Of a stretch of 64,000 nt of DNA, positions 1-8,205 are shown one piece after another; position 1 is the stretch's first letter, and each line of letters starts with the position of its first letter. The DNA is from Candidatus Parvarchaeota archaeon. GTDB lineage: Archaea > Nanobdellota > Nanobdellia > WJKC01. The notes beneath the pieces were generated by a model. It had not been told where the DNA came from. It was given only the letters and a program-made list of their open reading frames with translations, and made no database searches. The position numbers were made by a program, and so were the translations under genes. The stretch covers positions 263,840 through 327,839 of the forward strand of contig JAUWZX010000001.1 of assembly GCA_030615175.1 (NCBI GenBank), given 5' to 3'.

Positions 1-412
1 TCGGAACGTAATTCAATACTAATTCACCGTTGCTCTTGCCGCAGCCGAGAACGTCAGGACCATTTTTAATGATGACATATCCCTTGTAAGGATTCTTTAA
101 TTTTAATTTAAAACCGCGAGTCCAGTCATAAACTAATTCATCAGGGATTATTAGCACGTTTTTCTTGGCATTAATTAATTGAGCGCCCTCCATGGATAAA
201 CGGAACCCGTCACGCTCCAGCCTTCCAATGTACAATCCAGCGCCATCAGCATTAAATTTATTAGGATTAAAATTAATTAATCCGGAGACTAGGAAGACTT
301 TGTTCTTATTATTAATGAAGAACGCGCCCTTGATAACGTTGCCATACTGTTCCATCATTAAGGATTGTAATCTTTTAATATTCCCTGCCTTCATTTTCTT
401 AGCAGTAATCAC
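1..412 (-). CDS. PUA/RsmF-C-terminal-like RNA-binding protein (partial, runs off window start)
   Basis: Hand reverse translation gives MITAKKMKAGNIKRLQSLMMEQYGNVIKGAFFINNKNKVFLVSG...VIIKNGPDVLGCGKSNGELVLNYVP; GTG start overlaps the stop of the downstream-named methylase gene (GTGA). Confidence 0.7.
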   Translation of the reverse strand, partial: MITAKKMKAGNIKRLQSLMMEQYGNVIKGAFFINNKNKVFLVSGLINFNPNKFNADGAGLYIGRLERDGFRLSMEGAQLINAKKNVLIIPDELVYDWTRGFKLKLKNPYKGYVIIKNGPDVLGCGKSNGELVLNYVP

Positions 413-1329
413 CTCTTCCTCACCTTTGCAATGAAGAATCCTTCAGTATCATTATCCATCGGGTAAACGCGGGCGCAGTGCTTAATGCTTGAATCATAAG
501 ATTCTTTACCCCATTCAGTGATTCCTGGACGCGTTTTAAGCCCTTTAATCCTGAATGGAACTACCCGCGCGTCAGGAAATCTCTGCAGTAAACAGTCAAT
601 AACTCTTTCATTCTCTTCAGGAGTGAGCGTGCAAGTGGAATAGACAAGCACGCCGCCCGGCTTTAAAGCAGTGAATGCAGAGTAAATAAGGAAGCGCTGT
701 AGGCGTGACAATTTATTAATCATGCGCAGATTCCATTGATTAAGAATTGACCATTTCTTGCGAACAGCTCCTTCAGCACTGCAAGGAGCGTCAACCAGCA
801 CTTTGTCAAACATGCAGGGGTTTTTCCTGTAATTCCCGCCGTCGCGTCGCGTAATAATCACGGAACTAACACCAATTCTTTGAAGATTAATCTTCAATAT
901 CTTAATCCTGTTAATTTGCACGTCATTAGCAAAGATTAAGCCTTCATCATTCATCATTGCAGCAATCTGTGAAGTCTTAGACCCAGGTGATGCTGCTAAG
1001 TCAAGGATTAATTCACCAGGCTTTGGATTCATCACTAATGGTGGAATCATGCTTGCTGGTTCCTGGCTGTAAAAGTAGCCGAGGAAGTGTTCAATGCAGT
1101 TACCAATGTGCTTAGGACCTTTTAGTACCCAGAATCCTTGTTTAATGAATGGAACTTGTTTTAACACCCAGTCCTTTCCTTCAAGCCTCTTAACAAGTGA
1201 TTTAATATTAATCTTTAATGTGTTAACGCGTAAACTCTTAATTAATGGTTTTTTAAGTATTTCAAAGTAATCCTCAGCTTCACTGCCTAATAATTTGACT
1301 GCACGTTCCTTAAATTGTTTTTTCATCAT
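409..1329 (-). CDS. NOL1/NOP2/Sun (RsmB/F-like) RNA cytosine-C5 methyltransferase
   Basis: LDLAASPGSKTSQIAAMM, VLVDAPCSAEGAVRK and YSTCTLTPEENE motifs. Confidence 0.93.
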   Translation of the reverse strand: MMKKQFKERAVKLLGSEAEDYFEILKKPLIKSLRVNTLKINIKSLVKRLEGKDWVLKQVPFIKQGFWVLKGPKHIGNCIEHFLGYFYSQEPASMIPPLVMNPKPGELILDLAASPGSKTSQIAAMMNDEGLIFANDVQINRIKILKINLQRIGVSSVIITRRDGGNYRKNPCMFDKVLVDAPCSAEGAVRKKWSILNQWNLRMINKLSRLQRFLIYSAFTALKPGGVLVYSTCTLTPEENERVIDCLLQRFPDARVVPFRIKGLKTRPGITEWGKESYDSSIKHCARVYPMDNDTEGFFIAKVRKR

Positions 1330-1934
1330 AATTTAATTGTATTAATTAATAAGGCAAGGAGCGAGGCATGGACTAATGGGGCTGTTAAATTGTCATAAGA
1401 ACTCCTGCTTTTAATTTCAGAAATTGCTGTGAAAAATGCAGCACCAAGACTTGTTAAGATGATTAATTGAATGCTTAAGCATGAAGGGGCATTAATAAAT
1501 CCCTGAACAAAGGGGATAAACCTTAATGATATTGCTGTGCCAATAAATGAGAATGCGAACATTGAGAAACTGCCAATAAGGGTGCTGTCACGAGTTATTT
1601 GCCTCCTGCCGTACTTCCTGCCCAGGAGTGTTGCGAAGCCGTCACCCCATGCCAGGGTTAGGATTCCAGCGCCAGCCAAGCGGTAATCAAAGAATATTGA
1701 TAATAAAAGCATTGACGTAATGTAATGAATAACTCTCCATAATGCACTTGTTCTCTTCTCCCCTGTTCTCATAATGATTGAGTAAATCCTTTTGTAACGC
1801 CTGCTGAATAGTGCTGCAATGATTAATAAAATGCATAGAATAATTATTATTAACCTGTCAAGGAAAAAATAAGTGATTACGAAGAATCCTACTATTATAT
1901 GCACTAACTTCCTCTTAAATTCCTGCTCGACCAC
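1326..1934 (-). CDS. Dolichol kinase/phosphatidate cytidylyltransferase-like membrane protein
   Basis: Multi-TM; LAWGDGFATLLGRKYGRR motif. Confidence 0.75.
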   Translation of the reverse strand: MVEQEFKRKLVHIIVGFFVITYFFLDRLIIIILCILLIIAALFSRRYKRIYSIIMRTGEKRTSALWRVIHYITSMLLLSIFFDYRLAGAGILTLAWGDGFATLLGRKYGRRQITRDSTLIGSFSMFAFSFIGTAISLRFIPFVQGFINAPSCLSIQLIILTSLGAAFFTAISEIKSRSSYDNLTAPLVHASLLALLINTIKL

Positions 1935-1940
1935 GATTAA

Positions 1941-2588
1941 TCACTCAATAACTGTGCCAATAAATCTCTTACCATTAATAACTTTCCTTAAATTACCAAG
2001 TCCTTTAATGAAGATTAACTTAATACCTTCTTTCTTTGCCAGTCTGCACGCTTTTAAGTCGAATATGAAGTTAGATCCTAACCCAAGCACTTCTTTTTCA
2101 GCAAGCATTATTAATTCATCGTAATTCATTTTTTTATACATTTTAGCATCTTTATGCTTTACAGGGTCCTTGTTATAAACTCCTTTAACGTTTGATAAAT
2201 TAATTACTACATCAGCTTTTATTAGTCCTGCAGCCATTACGCTGTCAGCGTCAGTAGTCATGCCTGGAAAGTAACCGTAGCCAGTAATGAATTTATCCTT
2301 ATTAGTCCTTATTTCGCGCAGATTGTTTGCTGCCTTGCAGCCAAGGATTTTGGCAACTAGTGTTGCATTCAACTCTGTTGCTTTCATGCCAATTAAGTCC
2401 ATATTAGTCTTACTCATCTTGAATTCCTTAGCAGCATTTATGTAATTCCGAGCCGTTTTCCCGCCACCGCAGACGAGAACAAATTCATGCCTTGACTTTG
2501 TTAATAATGCCTTTAATTCTTTTAAGAATTTAATATCAACTTCATTAGGAACTATTAATGAGCCGCCAAGACTGATAATGAACTTCAT
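1941..2588 (-). CDS. pyrH: Amino acid kinase family, archaeal UMP kinase-like
   Basis: MKFIISLGGSLIVP start, VCGGGKTARNYI, DADSVMAAGLIKADVVINLSNVKGVYNKDP. Confidence 0.8.
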   Translation of the reverse strand: MKFIISLGGSLIVPNEVDIKFLKELKALLTKSRHEFVLVCGGGKTARNYINAAKEFKMSKTNMDLIGMKATELNATLVAKILGCKAANNLREIRTNKDKFITGYGYFPGMTTDADSVMAAGLIKADVVINLSNVKGVYNKDPVKHKDAKMYKKMNYDELIMLAEKEVLGLGSNFIFDLKACRLAKKEGIKLIFIKGLGNLRKVINGKRFIGTVIE

Positions 2589-2608
2589 ATAAGATTACAA
2601 GGCGTTTC

Positions 2609-3892
2609 TTATTTAAAAAATACGTGCAAAATTCCTAGTTTAACTCTTTGTTCCTTTCCAGTCAGTAAGTTCCTAACCGTTACTTTTCCTTCCTTTAAGT
2701 CGCGCTCGCCAACTATTAATATGTACTTGATTCCTTTCTTGGCTGCGTACTCAATATTCTTTGTCAAGCTCCTGTTCTTCAAGTCTGTTTCAACATTAAT
2801 GCCTTTTTTCCTTAACTTGCTTGTAATGCTTAATGCCTTAATTAATTGCGCTTCACTGACTGGTGCCACGTAAGCCATGGTCATTGTTTTCTTAAGTTCT
2901 TTTTTCTTGGCAAGCGTTTGATAAACTGGTTCTATGCCTATGCTGATACCTACTGCTGGTATCTTTGTTCCAATGAATTGCTGAATCATGTCATCATACC
3001 TTCCGCCGCCTGCAAAGGAAACATTAAGTTCTTTAGCGCTTACTTCAAAAATTGTTCCAGTATAGTAATCAAGTCCTCTTACCAGACTTAAATCAATTGA
3101 GTAACCTTTCTTTATTCCCATTGCATTAAGGTAGTTGATTAATTCCTTTAACTCCTTAATTCCTGCGTTTCCCGGAACCCATTTTTTTACTTTCTTCAGT
3201 ACCTCGCTTGGCATCCCTTTTATCTTAATGATTCTTAACAAGTTCTTTACTGATTCATTGCTTATTCCATTATCTTCCAGTTCCTTCTGTAATCTCTTAA
3301 TTCCTATTTTATCTAATTTATCTATTGCCCTGTAAGCCTGTAATGTCCTGTCAGGACGCACTCCAGCGTAATTCATTAACCCTTGCAGTAGTTTCCTGTT
3401 ATTAATTCTTACTTCATAGTTCTTGAATCCTAATTCCTTAAAGCAGTCTATTGCGACTGCTATGCATTCAGCGTCAGCCATTAATGACTTGGTTCCGTAA
3501 ACGTCAGCGTCTAACTGGTAGAATTCCCTGAGTCGTCCTGGCTTTACTTCTCCATACCTGAATACCCTGCCGTACTGGTATCTTTTGAATGGCATTGGCA
3601 TTCTTGGATTCATTGCAAGCACTCGAGCGCTTGGTACGGTTAAATCAAATCTTAATCCAAGCCTCCTTCCTCCCTGGTCCTTAAAATTATAAGTTTCCTT
3701 TGCTATTGCTTCTCCACTGCCGCTCTTGATAGTGAGTGTTTCCCATCTCTCAAGTACTGGCGTGTCAAGAGGTAGGAACCCGTACTTCTCGAATACTTTA
3801 ATACAGGTATTAACTATCTCGTTTCGCAGTAATTGCTCTGGCGGCAAGTAATCAGCAGTTCCCCTAACCCTTTCTAACTCCATGTTAATCAT
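2609..3892 (-). CDS. hisS: Histidyl-tRNA synthetase
   Basis: RGTADYLPPEQ, FRYGEVKPGRLREFYQLDADVYG, RGLDYYTGTIFEV, AGGGRYDDM motifs. Confidence 0.96.
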   Translation of the reverse strand: MINMELERVRGTADYLPPEQLLRNEIVNTCIKVFEKYGFLPLDTPVLERWETLTIKSGSGEAIAKETYNFKDQGGRRLGLRFDLTVPSARVLAMNPRMPMPFKRYQYGRVFRYGEVKPGRLREFYQLDADVYGTKSLMADAECIAVAIDCFKELGFKNYEVRINNRKLLQGLMNYAGVRPDRTLQAYRAIDKLDKIGIKRLQKELEDNGISNESVKNLLRIIKIKGMPSEVLKKVKKWVPGNAGIKELKELINYLNAMGIKKGYSIDLSLVRGLDYYTGTIFEVSAKELNVSFAGGGRYDDMIQQFIGTKIPAVGISIGIEPVYQTLAKKKELKKTMTMAYVAPVSEAQLIKALSITSKLRKKGINVETDLKNRSLTKNIEYAAKKGIKYILIVGERDLKEGKVTVRNLLTGKEQRVKLGILHVFFK

Positions 3893-4407
3893 AATAAATC
3901 ACTTCTTTTTATTATTTGTTTAACAAGCATGATTGCTTGTTCAGGAGTGTCTGCTGTAATAAATAACTCTTTTCTTCTTTTATCCAAATATTTGTTTTCA
4001 AGTTTACCAGACCATCCTTCAGTTCCTTTAATAATAACAACCGGTATCTTGTTTTGGTATGCAACACTTAGTTCATTTAGCGTTCCACTGCCACCATTTA
4101 TTGAAATAATTGCTTGACAAGCTAAAGGTAATAAATATTCTCTTAACCCTATGGCTCCATAAACTGGTATGCAGATATCCACTTCTGGAGCAACGTTTTT
4201 CTTATCTCTGACAATGCCTATTACTAACCCATTTCTGGATTTAGCTCCTCTCATTGAAGCTTGCACTAAGCCTCCCTGCTCTTCTCCACCACAAATTAAT
4301 GCAAATCCATTATCAGCAATTAACTCTCCAATTTGTACTGCAATCTTTTCTAATCTCTTGTCATACTCAATATCCGAGTAGGATCCAATAACACCCACTT
4401 GCTTCAT
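3889..4407 (-). CDS. LOG/TIGR00725-like nucleotide-binding family protein
   Basis: GVIGSY, ALICGGEEQGGLVQASMRGAK, INGGSGTLNELSVAY. Confidence 0.8.
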   Translation of the reverse strand: MKQVGVIGSYSDIEYDKRLEKIAVQIGELIADNGFALICGGEEQGGLVQASMRGAKSRNGLVIGIVRDKKNVAPEVDICIPVYGAIGLREYLLPLACQAIISINGGSGTLNELSVAYQNKIPVVIIKGTEGWSGKLENKYLDKRRKELFITADTPEQAIMLVKQIIKRSDLL

Positions 4408-4561
4408 GCTGCCACGTCCCTATTAATGTTGCACATCCCGCATTTATCTTCTAAAGTGCTTAATAACTCATTTAGCTTCCTGTTTTTCTTACTTAAGGTG
4501 AACTAATTCACCACTTTCATTTTTCATATTAATCCTCCTCTTTTTATTATTTTAGAAATGG

Positions 4562-4637
4562 GGCCTGGACCGGGATTTGAACCCGGGTCAGGGGATCCAC
4601 AGTCCCCTATACTAAACCAAGCTATACAATCCAGGCC
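4562..4637 (-). tRNA. tRNA-His (GTG)
   Basis: Reverse complement folds: G-1 then GCCTGGA/TCCAGGC acceptor, C73, anticodon arm GGGGA-CTGTGGA-TCCCC, T-arm CCGGG-TTCAAAT-CCCGG. Confidence 0.95.
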
Positions 4638-4753
4638 ATAAATGAACTACATCACTGTAGCACTCAATAATTTTATTATAGGCGAGACTAAGAAAAACTT
4701 TTCTGTCAATGAACTAAATCAACTCTGGCCATAAGAAAGTAAAATAAACCTGT

Positions 4754-5530
4754 TCATTTATAAAGTTTTCTGAAGTAAAGTATTGCTCTCGTAATCACGT
4801 TCAAATTCTCTAAGTCAGAGTATTTCTGCCCTACTATCCTGGCTGCTGCTTTCTTGAATCCAATGCTTGCCCTGCAGTTAGGTTTGTAATCAACTACTGA
4901 ATGATTCTTAACTTGACTAATCTTCACATGCTCATCGTTAGGTACTATTGAGAGTAATGGAATGTTTAGGAATTCCTTAACATTCTCAGGCGATAATTCA
5001 TACTTGCGGCCGTTATGCCTGTTAAGTATGAATCCAATTGCTGGGACTCCTAGACTCTTGCTTAATTCAATAGTCTTGAGAGAATCAGTAATGCTTGGAA
5101 GGTTAGGGTTGGTTATGATGAGTAATTCATCGCTGGCTTCAATTGCAGTTCTTGCTTCATTCCTAATGCCTGCACTGCAGTCAAGTAATATTATGTCGCA
5201 GATGCCGTCAAGTTTTCGCAATTCTTTGCCTAAATTCTTTTTTGTTTTCTTGCTTAACTCCCACATACTCATTCCTGCAGGCACTATCTTAATGCCATTG
5301 GGATGAGCGTATACTGCTTCGTAAATGCTTTTATTATTTGCTAGCACGTCATGAAGAGTTGTCCCTACTCTCGGCATGCCTAAGTGTAATGATAAGTTTG
5401 GAGTTCCCATGTTAGCGTCAATTATAATTGTGTCATAACCGAACTTGTTAAGTGCAGAGCCGAGGTTAACCACTGAAGTGGTCTTGCCAACGCCGCCCTT
5501 GCCAGAAGCAACGCAGATAACTCGAGTCAT
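4754..5530 (-). CDS. MinD/ParA-like P-loop ATPase
   Basis: CVASGKGGVGKTTSVVNLG deviant Walker A, IILLDCSAGI. Confidence 0.92.
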   Translation of the reverse strand: MTRVICVASGKGGVGKTTSVVNLGSALNKFGYDTIIIDANMGTPNLSLHLGMPRVGTTLHDVLANNKSIYEAVYAHPNGIKIVPAGMSMWELSKKTKKNLGKELRKLDGICDIILLDCSAGIRNEARTAIEASDELLIITNPNLPSITDSLKTIELSKSLGVPAIGFILNRHNGRKYELSPENVKEFLNIPLLSIVPNDEHVKISQVKNHSVVDYKPNCRASIGFKKAAARIVGQKYSDLENLNVITRAILYFRKLYK

Positions 5531-5628
5531 AACAAGTTTTAGTCAACGTAGTTATTTATAAGTTTTGTGATGCCCTTTTTCTATTAAAGAAATGCTTAAA
5601 TAATTATTAATCCTAATAAATAATTATC

Positions 5629-6207
5629 ATGCCGGACAAGGATGTGATTATATTATCTAGTTTGGGCATTGCCTTTACATTTAATTTATTCCTGCTAGGA
5701 TTCTTTGCTTATGGAGAGGGGCAATTACTAATAACAGCGCTTGCGAGTTATGAGGAGGACTCCACTTCAGTAACAGCAACTGTTTCAGAGTTTGTTGATG
5801 TTTCACTAACAAATCCTAGCCCGGATTGGAGCAGTATTGACCCTGGTGACGTGAATGAGACTGCTGGTACAAATCCAACAATGACTATAAGTTCTGCAAG
5901 CGCTACGAATCTTGCAACTGATATTTACATAAGGTGCACTAATTTCACTTCAGGGGATTATAATATAACGCCGAATTATCTTTACTTTGAGAATGATGCT
6001 CCTGTGAATTTCTCATGCGATCCTGCTTATGATGTTGTTACCAAGGTAGCGGACTTGACCTGTCCTTGCGGTGGCAGTGCGCAGACACAGGATGTGGACT
6101 GGATGCTTAGCATTCCATCTGGTCAGGCAGCAGGGTCATATACTTCAACGGCCTATATCTGCTTGACAAAGGATGGTACATCAGTAACGGGGAGTACATG
6201 TTCATGA
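5629..6207 (+). CDS. Secreted beta-rich surface protein, cassette component A1
   Basis: N-terminal hydrophobic segment, NxT/S-rich; near-identical core to 6896..7492. Confidence 0.8.
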   Translation: MPDKDVIILSSLGIAFTFNLFLLGFFAYGEGQLLITALASYEEDSTSVTATVSEFVDVSLTNPSPDWSSIDPGDVNETAGTNPTMTISSASATNLATDIYIRCTNFTSGDYNITPNYLYFENDAPVNFSCDPAYDVVTKVADLTCPCGGSAQTQDVDWMLSIPSGQAAGSYTSTAYICLTKDGTSVTGSTCS

Positions 6208-6896
6208 AAAAATTAATTATGATTGGGCTTGCATTGATTATGATTTCTGCAGCAGGTGCTCAGGTGTATAATTATGCTTCTGTGCAGCCTGGTAAAGTTC
6301 TTAATGTTATTCCTGGTGGGGAAGTGACAACTAAGTTATTGTTTTATAATTATTATGGTGACGCAATCACGCACATATCTCTTTTTCCGATATCAATTCC
6401 TGATGGCTGGATACTTGAGATAATTCCCTCGGTGCATAATGATACTTTTGATGTTAGCGGTGAGTTAGTTACTGTTAGTGAAAACTTGTTCGTGGCTCCT
6501 GAGGAAGCGTATCTTGAGAAAATGGTTGAGGAGGGTTATGAGTATCTTGAAGTTGCGGGAGTGGATGGTTATGTTCGAGCCAAGGTTGTTAATGTTATAA
6601 TTAAAGTGCCTGAAGATGCAGAGGTGAGGGAGGTTTTTGATGTTAAGATAGGCAGCCGCGCTGCTTGGCTTGGTCTTCGTAGTGGTACTATAAGCGTTAA
6701 GCAGGAGAGGGGGTTCAGTTATCAGGTTAAGATTGTTCCTGAGGAGGAGTACATAAGGTTTGTTGAGCCGACAGGTTTTTCAGTGTTAGATTTTGTTCAG
6801 GAAAAGGCTGTTTTAATATTAATATTTACACTAATAATATTAAGCATCACAATGTCTTACATGGTATTCCTGTTAAAGAAGAAGAGGAAGAAGTAA
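6198..6896 (+). CDS. Signal-peptide + C-terminal TM surface protein, cassette component B1
   Basis: Signal peptide, extracellular domain, TM, then KKKRKK tail; paralog of 7489..8205. Confidence 0.8.
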   Translation: MFMKKLIMIGLALIMISAAGAQVYNYASVQPGKVLNVIPGGEVTTKLLFYNYYGDAITHISLFPISIPDGWILEIIPSVHNDTFDVSGELVTVSENLFVAPEEAYLEKMVEEGYEYLEVAGVDGYVRAKVVNVIIKVPEDAEVREVFDVKIGSRAAWLGLRSGTISVKQERGFSYQVKIVPEEEYIRFVEPTGFSVLDFVQEKAVLILIFTLIILSITMSYMVFLLKKKRKK

Positions 6897-7492
6897 TGAA
6901 AAAAAACTTATTGTTGGATAAGGATACGATTATAACCTTTAGTTTAGGCGTTGCCTTTGTATTTAATTTATTCCTGTTGGGCTACTTTGCTTATGGAGGG
7001 GGGCAATTACTAATAACAGCTCTTGCAAGTTATGAGGAAGATACTACTACTGCAGTAGTTGATGTTTCAGAGTTCGTTGATGTTTCACTAACAAATCCTA
7101 GCCCTGACTGGGGCAGTATGGACCCTGGTGACGTGAATGAGACTGCTGGTACAAATCCGACAATGACTATAAGTTCTGCAAGCGCTACGAATCTTGCAAC
7201 TGATATTTACATAAGGTGCACTAATTTCACTTCAGGGGATTATAATATAACGCCGAATTATCTTTACTTTGAGAATGATGCTCCTGCGAATTTCTCATGC
7301 GATCCTGCTTATGATGTTGTTACCAAAGTAGCGGACTTGACCTGTCCTTGCGGCGGCAGTGCGCAGACACAGGACGTGGACTGGATGCTTAGCATTCCAA
7401 CTGGTCAGGCAGCAGCAACTGATTACACTTCAAATGTTTATATTTGCTTGACAAAGGATGGGACTGCAATAAGTGGGAGTACATGCGAATGA
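6896..7492 (+). CDS. Secreted beta-rich surface protein, cassette component A2
   Basis: Paralog of 5629..6207 (shared PGDVNETAGTNPTMTISSASATNLATDIYIRCTNFTSGDYNITPNYLYFEND). Confidence 0.8.
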   Translation: MKKNLLLDKDTIITFSLGVAFVFNLFLLGYFAYGGGQLLITALASYEEDTTTAVVDVSEFVDVSLTNPSPDWGSMDPGDVNETAGTNPTMTISSASATNLATDIYIRCTNFTSGDYNITPNYLYFENDAPANFSCDPAYDVVTKVADLTCPCGGSAQTQDVDWMLSIPTGQAAATDYTSNVYICLTKDGTAISGSTCE

Positions 7493-8205
7493 AGAAGGCA
7501 ATAATAATCGGACTTGTATTGATTATGATATCAATAGCAAGTGCTCAGGTGTATAATTATGCTTCTGTGCAGCCTGGTAAAGTTCTTAATGTTATTCCTG
7601 GCGGTGAAGTGACAACTAAGTTATTGTTTTATAATTATTACGGCGACGCAATCACGCACATATCTCTTTTTCCGATATCAATTCCTGAGGGTTGGGTGTT
7701 GGAAATAGACCCAGCAGTGCATAATGATACTTTTGATGTTAGCGGTGAGTTAGTTACTGTTAGTGAGAACTTGTTCGTTTCTCCTGAGGAAGCGTATCCT
7801 GAGAAGAGGGTTGAGGAGGGTTATGAGTACCTTGAAGTTGCGGGAGTGGATGGTTATGTTCGAGCCAAGGTTGTTAATATTGTGATAAGAGTGCCTGAAG
7901 ATGCAGAGGTGAGGGAGGTTTTTGATGTTAAGATAGGCAGCCGCGCTGCCTGGTTAGGTCTTCAGAGTGGGACTATAAGCGTTAAGCAGGAGAGGGGGTT
8001 CAGTTATCAGGTTAAGATTGTTCCTGAGGAGGAGTACATAAGGTTTGTTGAGCCGACAGGTTTTTCAGTGTTAGGGTTTGTTCAGGAAAATACTGTTATA
8101 ATATTAATATTTACGTTAATAATATTAAGCATCACAATGTTTTACATGGCATTCATGTTAAAGAAGAAGGGTAAAATAGCAAGTAAGAGGCGTAAGAAAA
8201 AATGA
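7489..8205 (+). CDS. Signal-peptide + C-terminal TM surface protein, cassette component B2
   Basis: Tracked ORF opens at 7444 but the signal peptide MKKAIIIGLVLIMISIASAQ begins near 7489; paralog of 6198..6896. Confidence 0.78.
   Translation: MKKAIIIGLVLIMISIASAQVYNYASVQPGKVLNVIPGGEVTTKLLFYNYYGDAITHISLFPISIPEGWVLEIDPAVHNDTFDVSGELVTVSENLFVSPEEAYPEKRVEEGYEYLEVAGVDGYVRAKVVNIVIRVPEDAEVREVFDVKIGSRAAWLGLQSGTISVKQERGFSYQVKIVPEEEYIRFVEPTGFSVLGFVQENTVIILIFTLIILSITMFYMAFMLKKKGKIASKRRKKK

Larger units (their letters stand above)
5629..8205 (+). repeat. Tandem duplication of a two-gene cassette (A1-B1-A2-B2)
   Basis: Long near-identical nucleotide blocks between 5.85-6.12 kb and 7.13-7.40 kb, and between 6.27-6.80 and 7.54-8.07 kb. 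Confidence 0.9.

Noticed and set aside
192-434. 80-aa plus-strand ORF at window start
   Set aside because: Antisense to the PUA-domain reading frame, which has recognisable conserved motifs.
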